The position numbers and the translations under genes were made by a program. The notes below the pieces were generated by a model, which was not told the DNA's origin, did no database searches, and saw only the letters and a list, made by a program, of their open reading frames with translations. Of a stretch of DNA of 42,885 bases, positions 16,992 to 26,380 are shown piece by piece; the stretch's first letter is position 1; each line of letters opens with the position of its first letter. Origin of the DNA: an uncultured Bacilli bacterium (lineage in GTDB: Bacteria > Bacillota_I > Bacilli_A > RF39 > UBA660). Where the stretch lies: assembly GCA_910584255.1 (NCBI GenBank), contig CAJTXV010000016.1, forward strand, positions 1-42,885. Direction: 5' to 3'.

Positions 16992-17573
16992 ATGAACTTA
17001 GTTCCAATGGTAGTTGATAAAGAAATCCACGGAGAAAGAAGTTATGATATTTTTTCCAGGTTATTAAAAAATAGAATTATTCTTTTATCAGGAGAAATCA
17101 CAGATGATTTAGCAAACAGTGTCGTTGCGCAGATTTTATATTTAGATTCTTTAAATCATGATGATATTAGTCTCTATATTAATTCTCCTGGTGGAAGTGT
17201 GACTGCAGGTATGGCCATTTATGATACGATGAATTTTGTATCTAGTAATGTTTCTACGATTTGTCTTGGTATGGCTGCAAGTATGGCTGCATTTTTACTT
17301 TCTTCTGGAGAAAAGGGAAAACGTTTTATTTTACCAAATGCAGAAGTAATGATTCATCAGCCTCTAGGAGGTGCTCAAGGACAAGCAACTGAAATTAAAA
17401 TTGCGGCAGAACATATTTTAAAACTAAGAAAGAAATTAAATGAGATTTTAGCCAAGAATACAAAGCAAGAAATCAGTACAATTGAACAAGATACCGAACG
17501 GGATAATTTTATGGATAGTAAGGAAGCTCTCGATTACGGAATTATCGATTCCATTATAGAAAAAAGAAGCTAA
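16992..17573 (+). CDS. clpP: ATP-dependent Clp protease proteolytic subunit
   Basis: A serine protease that forms a double heptameric barrel and degrades proteins delivered by Clp ATPases. The 193-residue product has the catalytic triad Ser97 (GMAASMAA), His122 (MIHQP) and Asp171 (DTERDNF), with the INSPGGSV oxyanion loop. There is almost no propeptide. AGGTGATAG precedes ATG 16992. A small hairpin, GGAAT (16925-16929) with ATTCC (16934-16938) followed by six T, lies in the leader and might be regulatory. No CtsR-type direct repeat was seen. It is one of few plus-strand genes here. Confidence 0.97.
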   Translation: MNLVPMVVDKEIHGERSYDIFSRLLKNRIILLSGEITDDLANSVVAQILYLDSLNHDDISLYINSPGGSVTAGMAIYDTMNFVSSNVSTICLGMAASMAAFLLSSGEKGKRFILPNAEVMIHQPLGGAQGQATEIKIAAEHILKLRKKLNEILAKNTKQEISTIEQDTERDNFMDSKEALDYGIIDSIIEKRS

Positions 17574-17588
17574 CTGGAGCTTCTTTTT
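17561..17588. terminator. Bidirectional terminator between clpP and the LRR lipoprotein
   Basis: Perfect 10-bp arms 17561-17570 and 17579-17588 with loop TAACTGGA, A-rich on one side and T-rich on the other. It serves the two convergent genes. Confidence 0.85.
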
Positions 17589-17594
17589 TATGTA

Positions 17595-19280
17595 CTATTC
17601 TGTATATTCTTTTACTTTTTCTTCATTGATAGTTCTTTCTTGGGGCACCCATTCAACATGTGGGACTTTTTCTTCTAATGTAAGCATATCTTCTACTACT
17701 GTTCTTTTATTCCAAAGATAGTACACTTGTTTTAAGCTAGAAAGTTCAAAAATTGGACTTATATCATCTACATAAGTATAGCTTAACCAAAGATACTCTA
17801 AATCTTTTAGATTAGATAGTGAATTAATCTCTGTAATTGGTGTATTTTTAATAACTACAGTAGAGAGATTTGGCATATTCGATAATTCTGGAATTTCTGA
17901 TAATTGATCACAATTTGTAATTGTTAATCCAGTTACATTTTGGAAAGCATCGATTCCTTCTAGAGAAGAAAGCGAACAACTTTGAATATCTATTTTAGTA
18001 ATGGTATCTTTATTTTCTATTTTTTCTAGCATAGATAAATCTTTAACACCTAATAACACAATATTATCATATGTATTTTCAAAATAATATGGATCATCAA
18101 ATTTGTTTACTAAGGAATATGCACAAAGATTTCCTTGATTATCGTACACTTCCACAAAATATCCTCCACCATACCAATCTTCTTTACTATCAAGTTTTTG
18201 AATCTTTAATTGATGAAAGTGTGTTTGATTCTCATATTTCTTTAGAGTAATTCTGATATCGCTATTCCAATATGTTGCAGGAATTATATATCTTTCGTAC
18301 TCTGAAATTAATCCTTTTTCTTCTAAAAATCTTAATGATTCTGCGTCCTCAATTCTATTATATTCTAAATATATATATTGCAATCTAGAAAGGTCTTGTA
18401 AAGGAGAAACATCAGTAATTTGGTTGCATCTTAAATCAAGAAGTACAATATCTTTTAGATAAGATAATGAGTGAATATCCGATACATTGGTACCAAGCAT
18501 TTGAAATCCTTGCAGTTTTGTTAAACATCCCAAAGTATCGATATTTTCTAAACTTGGACAGCTCTGAATCCTTAAGTTCTCCAAATTTTTAAATGCTTCT
18601 AGGCAAGAAAGATCTGTCGTAGAACAACGTTTCATTCCAAGAGACTTAATAATTTCTGGATGGGAAATTGCCGTCATAATTTCTAGGTCTTCACAGTTTA
18701 AGAAGTTAACTGAACTTTCATCCGTAAATATTAAGGTATCGAGATACTCACGGGTATCATCGACTCCCTCTCTTACAAGATAATTTAATGAATCATTTTT
18801 TGAGGTAAATTGAATTTCGTATCCATCATCTTTGGAATTTCCAATAATATAGATTTCTTTTACGATTGCTAATTCTTTTAGTTCTGTTAATCTCGAATCT
18901 TCTTCTAGGGATTCCGTTGCTTCCGTTTTTTCTTCTGGCGTTTCTATCGATTCCGTTGCTTCCTCTGTAGAATCTTTTTCTTCTGGTTCCTTCAGACCTT
19001 CTTGTAATATTTGATCAAAAGAATTAAGTTCTTCTGTAGACTTTGATTCTTCTTTTAAATGGAAAGGATCTTCAAAACTTGGGAGTTCTACCTTTTCCTC
19101 TTCTAAATTACTAGATAAAATCTGATTGAATGGAATTATTTCTATTTCATCTTCATTAGATATATCTGTCTCTTTTGTATCTACTATTTCTACATTTTTT
19201 TCTGATCCACACCCTACAAGTGAGATATTCAGTGCAAGAAGTAGAGGTGTTAGATAATATTTTATATTCTTTGCCTTCAT
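17595..19280 (-). CDS. Leucine-rich-repeat lipoprotein, internalin-like
   Basis: A 561-residue surface protein. It has an N-terminal export segment with lipobox ISLVGC (Cys24), then a long Glu/Ser/Thr-rich linker (about 28-135) that probably spaces it from the membrane. Two blocks of leucine-rich repeats follow (about 205-325 and 415-530), with internalin-type cores such as LDLRCNQITDVSPL. Between them is a non-repeat segment (about 335-410). Such proteins usually bind proteins or glycans outside the cell. GGGGGAG precedes ATG 19280, and the promoter is at 19311-19339. The ligand is unknown. Confidence 0.85.
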   Translation of the reverse strand: MKAKNIKYYLTPLLLALNISLVGCGSEKNVEIVDTKETDISNEDEIEIIPFNQILSSNLEEEKVELPSFEDPFHLKEESKSTEELNSFDQILQEGLKEPEEKDSTEEATESIETPEEKTEATESLEEDSRLTELKELAIVKEIYIIGNSKDDGYEIQFTSKNDSLNYLVREGVDDTREYLDTLIFTDESSVNFLNCEDLEIMTAISHPEIIKSLGMKRCSTTDLSCLEAFKNLENLRIQSCPSLENIDTLGCLTKLQGFQMLGTNVSDIHSLSYLKDIVLLDLRCNQITDVSPLQDLSRLQYIYLEYNRIEDAESLRFLEEKGLISEYERYIIPATYWNSDIRITLKKYENQTHFHQLKIQKLDSKEDWYGGGYFVEVYDNQGNLCAYSLVNKFDDPYYFENTYDNIVLLGVKDLSMLEKIENKDTITKIDIQSCSLSSLEGIDAFQNVTGLTITNCDQLSEIPELSNMPNLSTVVIKNTPITEINSLSNLKDLEYLWLSYTYVDDISPIFELSSLKQVYYLWNKRTVVEDMLTLEEKVPHVEWVPQERTINEEKVKEYTE

Positions 19281-19310
19281 TGTTAGTTCTCCCCCTTTGA
19301 AAACATTCCT

Positions 19311-19339
19311 ATTTTACCACAAAATGTACAGATATTCAA
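19311..19339 (-). promoter_or_regulatory. Predicted sigma-A promoter of the LRR lipoprotein
   Basis: On the minus strand: TTGAAT (19334-19339), 17-base spacer, TAAAAT (19311-19316). Confidence 0.65.
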
Positions 19340-19363
19340 GAATTTTTTAACATTTGTATCCTT

Positions 19364-19633
19364 TTAGCTCTTGATATTTGAATTCATTCCTAAACTTTTG
19401 GTATAGGATTTTAATTTTGTTTCCTTATAGTATAATTGATCTTCAAATCTATTAAAGTTGAAATTTCACCATTGATTCCAAGTTTCATCATTCAGATTGA
19501 TTACAATATCTCCTATTTTCTTTCTATATTGATCTTTATATTGTAGATAGGAACTACTAATATAAATTGGTGGATTTGGAAAATACGTTTTTAAGTTCTT
19601 TGTTATAAAAAAATAATTAACTTTTTTTGTTAC
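19364..19633 (-). pseudogene. Decayed gene with in-frame TGA
   Basis: A frame without a start codon runs from 19633 down to TAA at 19364-19366, interrupted only by TGA at 19466-19468. Both halves read like real protein: TYFPNPPIYISSSYLQYKDQ and KKIGDIVINLNDETWNQW before the stop, NFNFNRFEDQLYYKETKLK after it. The TGA directly follows a TGG codon. TGA is a genuine stop elsewhere in the window, so this is a nonsense mutation, not a recoded Trp. A TAG precedes the frame and no ribosome binding site is seen. The family is not recognised. The rest of the gap 19281-19663 holds only the promoter at 19311-19339. Confidence 0.5.
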
Positions 19634-19663
19634 CTACTTAGCATATCATTTATGTTTACTTTT

Positions 19664-20128
19664 TTATTTTGATTTTCCTTCACTTTTCTCAATAAAAGTT
19701 ACAAAGTCTTCATCCCTCATAACCTCTTTCATTCCCGCACCTAATAATACATTTTGACTGTGGACATTACTAGGTTCTACTTGAGCAACAATACAATCTA
19801 TTTTTTCTTTTTGAAGTTGCCAATTTTTTACATCTTCTACTAATCTTTTGCCATATCCTTGTCCTCTTTTAGACTCTTCAATTGCATAATATAAACTTAT
19901 TGTACTACCATAAAATGAGTCTGTTGGATTCGAAAGATTTAAATATCCTACCATATCATCTTCCGCATTCCTTACAATATAACTATTTGACATATCATCT
20001 AATTTTGAGTCTGTAATATCCCAAAGGTAACTCATATCTTTGGATTTCATTAAAGTCTTTAGATACTTCAAATGCTCTGTATTATTATAATCAATCTTTT
20101 CTAATTGAAAATTCTCCATTTTAATCAT
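19664..20128 (-). CDS. GNAT family N-acetyltransferase
   Basis: A 154-residue enzyme with the acetyl-CoA binding motif A RGQGYGKRL (about residue 88-96) and the later NVHSQNVLLGAGM segment, where the Asn-x4-Asn-x3-Gly pattern is typical of RimJ/RimL-like GNATs. The substrate cannot be read from sequence. ATG 20128 has GGAG nine bases upstream. It lies 29 bases after whiA in the same direction and probably shares the yvcK-whiA transcript. Confidence 0.85.
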   Translation of the reverse strand: MIKMENFQLEKIDYNNTEHLKYLKTLMKSKDMSYLWDITDSKLDDMSNSYIVRNAEDDMVGYLNLSNPTDSFYGSTISLYYAIEESKRGQGYGKRLVEDVKNWQLQKEKIDCIVAQVEPSNVHSQNVLLGAGMKEVMRDEDFVTFIEKSEGKSK

Positions 20129-20157
20129 TATGCATTACTCCATTCCAATCTATATTT

Positions 20158-21099
20158 TTATTTACTTTCTTTCTGTCCCTTTATTTTAAATACTAATTCT
20201 TTTATCTTTCTAAACCTGTGATTCAATCCAGATTTTGTAATTGGTTTCCCTGTTTCATAAGTAATAATTTCACTTAATTCTAATAGGGAGGCTTCTGGAT
20301 ACTTCTCTCTATATAAAATTACTTCTTTTGTCTTGTCATCTAAGAGTTCAATTCCTAAGTTTTCTTTTAAATATTCAATATCTTCTAACTGCTTGGTGGC
20401 AGTTTCTACAATTTTATCAATATTTGCCTGTTCACAATTATTTAAACGATTGGTCATATTTTTATGATCTCTATAAATTCTAATATCTTCATAATATAAT
20501 ACAGCACTGGATGCTTGAATGAGCCTTAAGAAGTCTCCAATTTTCTCTGCTTCTTTGATATATACCATATATCCTTTATCTCTCGTTAAAATTTTACTAT
20601 TTAAGTAAAACTCATTTAATAGTTCTTGAATAAAATAGGCTTCTTCCATTTCATCAATAATAAACTCTAAATGATATCTAGAAGTTTTTGGATCATTGGT
20701 ACTACCCTTCGCTAAAAAGACGCCACGTAAATAGGCCCTTTTATCTTCTTCAGAATCTACTAAATAAGACTTGGGACTTCCTAAATATTCTCCATTTTCT
20801 GATATGATTGATAAGTCTTTTAAGATAAAATCCACCTTTTCAGTTACCATTACTAAATATAGGTTGTTTTTACTAAAGTTATTTCCTTTTCTTGTTTCAA
20901 ATTCACAAGTCACATCGTAAAGGTCTTTAAATAATTTATAGATTCTTTTTACGATGGTTGCATTTTCTGTAATTAAATCAATAATTCCATCTTCATAGCT
21001 CCCACTATTTCTTAAAAATCCTGAAAGTTCTGCAATATTTTCTGATTTTGGACTTTCAATTCTTGAGATTTCTTCTTTAATAGTTGTAGTAAATGACAT
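20158..21099 (-). CDS. whiA: DNA-binding protein WhiA
   Basis: A 313-residue protein with the WhiA layout: an N-terminal LAGLIDADG-homing-endonuclease-like part (with KRAYLRGVFLAKGS) and a C-terminal helix-turn-helix (LLELSEIITYETGKPITKSGLNHRFRKI). In Firmicutes WhiA affects cell division and chromosome segregation; in Streptomyces it controls sporulation septation. It starts 4 bases after yvcK, a conserved pairing. Confidence 0.95.
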   Translation of the reverse strand: MSFTTTIKEEISRIESPKSENIAELSGFLRNSGSYEDGIIDLITENATIVKRIYKLFKDLYDVTCEFETRKGNNFSKNNLYLVMVTEKVDFILKDLSIISENGEYLGSPKSYLVDSEEDKRAYLRGVFLAKGSTNDPKTSRYHLEFIIDEMEEAYFIQELLNEFYLNSKILTRDKGYMVYIKEAEKIGDFLRLIQASSAVLYYEDIRIYRDHKNMTNRLNNCEQANIDKIVETATKQLEDIEYLKENLGIELLDDKTKEVILYREKYPEASLLELSEIITYETGKPITKSGLNHRFRKIKELVFKIKGQKESK

Positions 21100-21103
21100 A
21101 TCA

Positions 21104-22048
21104 TCACCTCATTAAATAAGAAAACAAAATAGATCCAACCTTTAATCCATTATGTTTAATGGTTCCATCATCTACTGTAATCAAATAATCTTCAATTAAT
21201 TCTACTTTCATTTTCTTTAAATTTTCATAATCAATTTTGACTGGTTCTTTGGATTCTTTCTCATATTTTTCAATCATTTCTTTAGAGATACTTTGATTAT
21301 TGGCAATAACTAAATTTACCTTTCTCTTACCTAAATATTGGTTTAGTGTAGAAACATAATGACTTGCATAGTTTTCTAATACCTCTCCTGGTTGGTTCAT
21401 GATATTACATAAGTAAACAATCGGAGCCTTAGATTTATCGATTGCTTTGATGACATCTTTACAAATCAAATTTGGAATAATACTTGTATAGAGACTTCCC
21501 ATACTTAAAACTATTAAGTCTGCACTTTTAATTGCATCTATTACTTCTTTTAATACGTGAGGAGTTTCTTTATATTGGATTTTTTTAAATTTAGTATAGG
21601 ATTTCATAATCTCAGATTCTCCGACAATTTTTTTCCCATCCATGGTTTCTGCCTCTAATGTCAAGTAATCTTCAGATAGTGGAAGTACTTTATGTTTCAC
21701 ATCTAATAACTCACTTAGATTTTCAATACTTTTCTTTAGGGAACTTGTCTTATTTAACATAGCTGTTAGTAATAAATTCCCAATTGGATGTCCATTTAAA
21801 TCACTATAAGTATCAAAACGATATTCCATAATATCTTTAATTTCTGATGGTAGGCAAGAAAGGTTCGTCAGTACTTGACGAATATCACCTACTGCAGGAG
21901 TTGAAAATTCTTCTCGTAGTTTTCCAGTTGACTTTCCATTATCTGCAACTGTAATAACAGCCGTAATCTCTATAGGAAATTCTTTTAATCCCCTAAGTAA
22001 ATGGGACATTCCTGTCCCACCACCTAGAACTACTACTTTTTTCTTCAT
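21104..22048 (-). CDS. yvcK: YvcK/GlmR family protein
   Basis: A 314-residue CofD-like Rossmann protein with the N-terminal VVLGGGTGMSHLLRGLK, the ADNGKSTGKLR loop and the HPIGNLLLTAML segment. In Bacillus this protein binds UDP-GlcNAc and stimulates GlmS-dependent amino-sugar supply for the cell wall. ATG 22048 is preferred over TTG 22051; GAGGCGA lies upstream. An extended -10 (TGG before TATACT) is at 22087-22092. The usual upstream neighbour rapZ is absent; a terminator separates yvcK from the 771-residue gene. Confidence 0.93.
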   Translation of the reverse strand: MKKKVVVLGGGTGMSHLLRGLKEFPIEITAVITVADNGKSTGKLREEFSTPAVGDIRQVLTNLSCLPSEIKDIMEYRFDTYSDLNGHPIGNLLLTAMLNKTSSLKKSIENLSELLDVKHKVLPLSEDYLTLEAETMDGKKIVGESEIMKSYTKFKKIQYKETPHVLKEVIDAIKSADLIVLSMGSLYTSIIPNLICKDVIKAIDKSKAPIVYLCNIMNQPGEVLENYASHYVSTLNQYLGKRKVNLVIANNQSISKEMIEKYEKESKEPVKIDYENLKKMKVELIEDYLITVDDGTIKHNGLKVGSILFSYLMR

Positions 22049-22086
22049 CAAAATCGCCTCTTTTATATATATTGCATTTTTTTATT

Positions 22087-22095
22087 AGTATACCA
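22087..22095 (-). promoter_or_regulatory. Extended -10 promoter of yvcK-whiA
   Basis: On the minus strand TGG precedes TATACT (22087-22092). No good -35 is visible, as is usual for extended -10 promoters. Confidence 0.5.
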
Positions 22096-22119
22096 CAATT
22101 CTAGTTATTTCTAAGAAAA

Positions 22120-22146
22120 AAGAATCGCCTATCTTGTACGATTCTT
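22120..22146 (-). terminator. Terminator of the metallopeptidase-like gene
   Basis: Perfect 8-bp arms 22120-22127 and 22139-22146 with an 11-base loop, followed on the minus strand by TTTTCTT. It overlaps the stop codon. Confidence 0.7.
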
Positions 22147-24460
22147 ATAACCCTTTTTCATTTTGAATTGCATCCATTAAACTTCTAAATTCTGGTGAAG
22201 AGAAGAATTCTTCTTTTACTTGAATTGAGTATGTTCCAATATCGGGTAAAACTTCTTTTAATGAGTAAGTATTTTCTAAATTTACTGGATTAGTTACTAA
22301 GTTTCCTCGGTCATCGTAAAGATGACTTTCTCCATTTTCCTCTACTAGCTTTCCTAAATGGTAATTAATTCCTTCTTCTCCCTCAGTCTGATAAATTATG
22401 TAATTGTCTATTTCATTATCGTTACTCAATGTACCGTCACTATGTATTACAGATAAGGTTGTAATCGTCATCTCTTCTGTTTTACTTAATGAGTTTTTAA
22501 ATATAATTAAGCTTTCAGGTTTATACTCTTGTAATATTTCCATTCCTAAGGTAAGACTTTCTGAGTTCTCAGTAACGATTCTACAAAGTTCTAAATCTCC
22601 TGCACCGATTGATATTGCTTCATTAATCAATGGATCTAGTTTATTTCTTAGTTCTGCTTTCGCTTGTTCTCTTTGTGCATGCTGTTCCTGATATCTTTTC
22701 GCTTCTTCTCTTTTCTCTTCTAATTCTTCCTCAACCAATTTTATAAAATCAGGATCTTTTAATAAAGTGGTTTGGATGGAAACATCCATCTCAGGCAGAA
22801 CTTGAAAGAGTCCTAAGGAATTTTCAAATTCTAGTTGTACTACTTCCTCTGTTTCGACATCATGATACTCCTGATTCAAAGTCAGGTATGCAAAACGGTA
22901 TTCTGGAATTCCATTCTGTTCATTTAAGTATATAGTTATCATTTTAGGTGTAATATTTAACGGTTCTTTTTCTTCCCCACGACTGATTCTAACAGTAGCG
23001 TAACCTTTTTGTAGTTGTTCCTCTTCTGTTAATCCAGCATTTTTTTCTTGATCAGAAAGAATATATAATACATTGTCCTCTCTACCTTTTAATATCTCCC
23101 TCGTAACTTTCCATTTGTCTATATTATAATCTTCGGAAAGAATTTTATCTACGATCGATAAAATTTTTAAATTACTAGAACCTTTTTCTACTTCTTTCTC
23201 AATTCTTTTTTCTAAAACTTCCTCTAGTAATTGATCTAGTTCCTCTGTTTCTAAAATGTCACCTTCTTCTAACCCTTCTAGCGATTCATAATATGTATCC
23301 ACTACTAAAACTGCATCTTCCAAGCCTTCCTCTGATACTTTTTGACTAAAATAAGAAATATCTTTATCTATAAAATCATACATATTATAGTTATCCATAC
23401 CCTTATATATCTGATAACAGATTGGTGTTGTTTCTTGATAGGAACTGAAACTTGGATTTTCTTGTTCAAAGTAATTTTCATAGTCGTCTGATAATAAATA
23501 GTTTGCTAGAATGGTTGTAAATCCCTCGCTAAAACTTTCTCCATAATTTGTACGTTGAAAAAATTTAGTTAATGTAATTTCTTCTAGGGTATTCGGATCC
23601 GTAATTGTTAGTGTTCCATAGTTTAAAGTATGAACTAGTTCATGTGCTAAAACAGATATAAATCTTTTCTCATCAAAAGTTCCCGTTTCAGAATTAATAT
23701 ATTCTTTTTTCAAATGGAGTTTTTTATCATACATAGACCAACTTCCGTTGACTTCTCCTTCTTGATCTAAATCTATTGCGTATTCTAAATCTTTCCAATT
23801 ACTATTTAATATTCTTAAATCTACTTCAGGCATTTTCTTTTCTAATACATTTAGAAATTGATGCATATATTTTTTATGTTCAGGTGAAATTTTTGTATTA
23901 TTGTCTAAGGTAAGGTGCGCTTCTTCAAAGGAAACTTCGGGTACTCCTAAAGCTGTTAACACCTCATTATCATATACCATAATTTTCGATTCATCTTGGC
24001 AATACATGGAAGGGTCAATGTCTTCTAGTGAAAAGGAATCTTTTTCTTCCTCTATTTTCAGTTGTTCTATTTCTGGTTGTTCTGTTTTCTCTTCGACAGA
24101 TATAGAATTACTTTCTTGTAGTGGTTCATAAGTAACTGGTATACGTTGTAGTTCATAATTTAAATTATTGATGGTTAATCCCTGTCCTATAATTAGAGAA
24201 ATCCCCATCATATAAGTAGCAATCATTACTTTCGATTGGAAACTATATTTTTTTGAATTCAAAACACCATTAAATGGTTTATTATAGATATTATTTAACC
24301 CAATATAGTCTTTTAAAATAGGATAATAATATACTTCCTTTCCATTTTCTATTCTTACTTCTAAGAAAGTTTTCTGATGATTCTTGTCACCAAAAATATC
24401 AAATACTTTTTGATGATAGCGAATTCTAATTAGTTTTATATATGATTCTTGCTTCTCCAT
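22145..24460 (-). CDS. Membrane-anchored putative zinc metallopeptidase
   Basis: A 771-residue protein with about 75 basic cytoplasmic residues, one membrane segment (about 77-95), an acidic linker (about 113-150), then an extracellular domain. HELVH at 273-277 gives the zinc ligands and general base (His273, Glu274, His277). Glu308 or Glu312 in YGESFSEGF, 31 or 35 residues later, could be the third ligand, as in gluzincins. The part after about residue 400 is rich in Glu and partly coiled coil (LEEKREEAKRYQEQHAQREQ). I recognise no exact family. An extended -10 (TGGTATGAT) lies upstream and the gene is monocistronic. Substrate unknown. Confidence 0.7.
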   Translation of the reverse strand: MEKQESYIKLIRIRYHQKVFDIFGDKNHQKTFLEVRIENGKEVYYYPILKDYIGLNNIYNKPFNGVLNSKKYSFQSKVMIATYMMGISLIIGQGLTINNLNYELQRIPVTYEPLQESNSISVEEKTEQPEIEQLKIEEEKDSFSLEDIDPSMYCQDESKIMVYDNEVLTALGVPEVSFEEAHLTLDNNTKISPEHKKYMHQFLNVLEKKMPEVDLRILNSNWKDLEYAIDLDQEGEVNGSWSMYDKKLHLKKEYINSETGTFDEKRFISVLAHELVHTLNYGTLTITDPNTLEEITLTKFFQRTNYGESFSEGFTTILANYLLSDDYENYFEQENPSFSSYQETTPICYQIYKGMDNYNMYDFIDKDISYFSQKVSEEGLEDAVLVVDTYYESLEGLEEGDILETEELDQLLEEVLEKRIEKEVEKGSSNLKILSIVDKILSEDYNIDKWKVTREILKGREDNVLYILSDQEKNAGLTEEEQLQKGYATVRISRGEEKEPLNITPKMITIYLNEQNGIPEYRFAYLTLNQEYHDVETEEVVQLEFENSLGLFQVLPEMDVSIQTTLLKDPDFIKLVEEELEEKREEAKRYQEQHAQREQAKAELRNKLDPLINEAISIGAGDLELCRIVTENSESLTLGMEILQEYKPESLIIFKNSLSKTEEMTITTLSVIHSDGTLSNDNEIDNYIIYQTEGEEGINYHLGKLVEENGESHLYDDRGNLVTNPVNLENTYSLKEVLPDIGTYSIQVKEEFFSSPEFRSLMDAIQNEKGL

Positions 24461-24617
24461 TCTCCATTATTCCTCTCTTATTTTGTATTTTGATATTTTA
24501 TTTTGCGATTCTCTTTATTTTTATCATACCACTTTTTAGTTTCTAGAGATAAATTTTTTATTACTTTTTTGGAATCTTGATTATGGTTTACATTCCAACG
24601 AATCTCGAATCATTCAA

Positions 24618-24642
24618 AAAATTCTAAAATTTCTAGAATTTT
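24618..24642 (-). terminator. Terminator of the uvrA-trxB operon
   Basis: Perfect 9-bp arms 24618-24626 and 24634-24642 with a 7-base loop and a short T run on the minus strand, 16 bases past the trxB stop. Confidence 0.65.
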
Positions 24643-24658
24643 AAAACTTTTCTATCGA

Positions 24659-25552
24659 TTATTTCTTTAAAATTTGTTCTGCAATTCTTGCTCCATCAGA
24701 ACAGGCGGTTATAATTTGATATAAATCTTTTTTAATACAATCTCCACCTGCATAAATGTTAGGATATTTTGTTTGATAATTAGAATTTACCTCAATATAT
24801 CCTTCAGAATCTAATATATCTAAACCCTTACATATTTCAGTTGATGGTTCCTGTCCAATAAATTCAAAGCATCCATCTACTTTTAAGTCAATTCCATCTT
24901 CTAGTACTATACTATGAAGACGTCCTTCTTTTTCCGTAAATTTCACAACTTGATTTCGAGTTAGTAAAGAGATATTAGATACATTCTTTAATTCATCCAC
25001 TAATGATTTATCTGCACGAAATTCGCTTCTTCTATGAATTAATGTAACCTTAGAGCACATTTTGGATAAATAAATTGCCTCTTCAATCGCAGAACGTCCT
25101 CCACCAATGACTGCGACTTCTTTATTTTTATAAAGAGGACCATCGCAGACTGCACACCAACTAATACCCTTTCCTGATAATTCTTTTTCATTTTCAATAC
25201 CTAGTTTTTTAGGATTTCTTCCTAGTGTCAAAATTAAATTTTGACATTTCAACTGTTGTTTTTTGGTATGAATTAGAACGGAATCATTTTCTAATTCTAA
25301 AGATATTACTCTTTGAAAAACAAATGGAACTTCTAAGGAAGTCACCTGTTCATACATTTGAAAAGCTAATTCAGGTCCATTAATTTTTAAAATTCCAGGA
25401 TAATTTTCAATCTCAGAGGTTCTAGTAATCTGCCCTCCTGGTGCGTCACATTCAATGATAGCTACATTTTCTCCTGCTCTTTTTAAATAAAGTGCAGCTG
25501 TCATTCCAGCTACACCACCACCAATAATAATTGTTTGATATTCACTTTGCAT
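24659..25552 (-). CDS. trxB: Thioredoxin reductase
   Basis: An FAD/NADPH flavoenzyme of 297 residues that reduces thioredoxin. Seen: the FAD dinucleotide motif GGGVAGMTAALYLKRAG at the N-terminus, the redox pair in WCAVCDG, the NADPH motif GGGRSAIEEAIYLS, and the C-terminal FAD motif YAGGDCIKKD. Most bacterial enzymes have CATC; here it is CAVC. AGGAGG precedes ATG 25552 and overlaps the lgt stop. It is the last gene of uvrA, holin-like, lgt, trxB. Confidence 0.93.
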   Translation of the reverse strand: MQSEYQTIIIGGGVAGMTAALYLKRAGENVAIIECDAPGGQITRTSEIENYPGILKINGPELAFQMYEQVTSLEVPFVFQRVISLELENDSVLIHTKKQQLKCQNLILTLGRNPKKLGIENEKELSGKGISWCAVCDGPLYKNKEVAVIGGGRSAIEEAIYLSKMCSKVTLIHRRSEFRADKSLVDELKNVSNISLLTRNQVVKFTEKEGRLHSIVLEDGIDLKVDGCFEFIGQEPSTEICKGLDILDSEGYIEVNSNYQTKYPNIYAGGDCIKKDLYQIITACSDGARIAEQILKK

Positions 25553-25561
25553 GATTTCCTC

Positions 25562-26380
25562 CTAGAAATTGATTTCCTCTTTTTCGGCATCTTTATACAG
25601 GTTATCAAAACGTGTACCCTTCTTACAGAAAAGAATGAGTAATACACCTATTATGATAAGAACAATAGAAACGAGTTGTGCCATTCTTAGTGGGCCAATC
25701 CATAGGCTATATACTTTATCTCTGGTTCCTTCAATAAATAATCTACCAACGGAATACCATACAAGATAAACCCCTGATAATTGTCCTGTTTTTAGATACT
25801 TATAATTTCGAATCATTAATAATGCAATAAATCCTGCTGCACACCAAATAGATTCATATAAAAACACTGGGTGGCGGTAAGCACCTTGAATAAACATACC
25901 ATCTATAATTTGAGAAGGAATTCCTAGACTTTGAAGTCTTTCTAATGGGATAACTGCACCATATACTTCCTGATTAAAGAAATTTCCCCAACGTCCGATT
26001 GCTTGTCCTAGAATTAAACCAACAACAATAATATCCAACACTTTAAGTAGTTTTGCATTGTATTTTTTACAGTAAAGTGCAACAAATATAAGTCCTGCAA
26101 TAATACCCCCATGGATTGCAAGTCCCCCATTCCATACTTCTAGTATTTCTAATGGATATTTTTGATAGTACTCAAAATTGAATCCCACATAGTAAAGTCT
26201 TGCTCCAATCAACCCAAAAATAATCGTATAGAACATTAAGTTAATAATAAAATCTTCATTTACATTTTGCTTCTTACATTCTCTTAAGACAATCCATCCA
26301 CCAAAAAACACTCCTAGAAATATAAAAATCGAATACCAATATATTTGTATAAATCCTAAATCCAATGCGATTCTACTCAT
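25562..26380 (-). CDS. lgt: Prolipoprotein diacylglyceryl transferase
   Basis: A 272-residue integral membrane enzyme that attaches diacylglycerol from phosphatidylglycerol to the lipobox cysteine of prelipoproteins. It has about seven membrane segments and the Lgt signatures AIHGG and GRWGNFFNQEVYG. Its substrates here include the lipoproteins at 3325-3894, 17595-19280 and 37641-38108. ATG 26380 lies inside the end of the preceding holin-like gene (8-base overlap), so the two are translationally linked. Confidence 0.96.
   Translation of the reverse strand: MSRIALDLGFIQIYWYSIFIFLGVFFGGWIVLRECKKQNVNEDFIINLMFYTIIFGLIGARLYYVGFNFEYYQKYPLEILEVWNGGLAIHGGIIAGLIFVALYCKKYNAKLLKVLDIIVVGLILGQAIGRWGNFFNQEVYGAVIPLERLQSLGIPSQIIDGMFIQGAYRHPVFLYESIWCAAGFIALLMIRNYKYLKTGQLSGVYLVWYSVGRLFIEGTRDKVYSLWIGPLRMAQLVSIVLIIIGVLLILFCKKGTRFDNLYKDAEKEEINF

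Noticed and set aside
24659..25552. CAVC in place of CATC in thioredoxin reductase, considered as a possible change of function
   Set aside because: Both redox cysteines and all FAD/NADPH motifs are present; the middle residues vary in the family.
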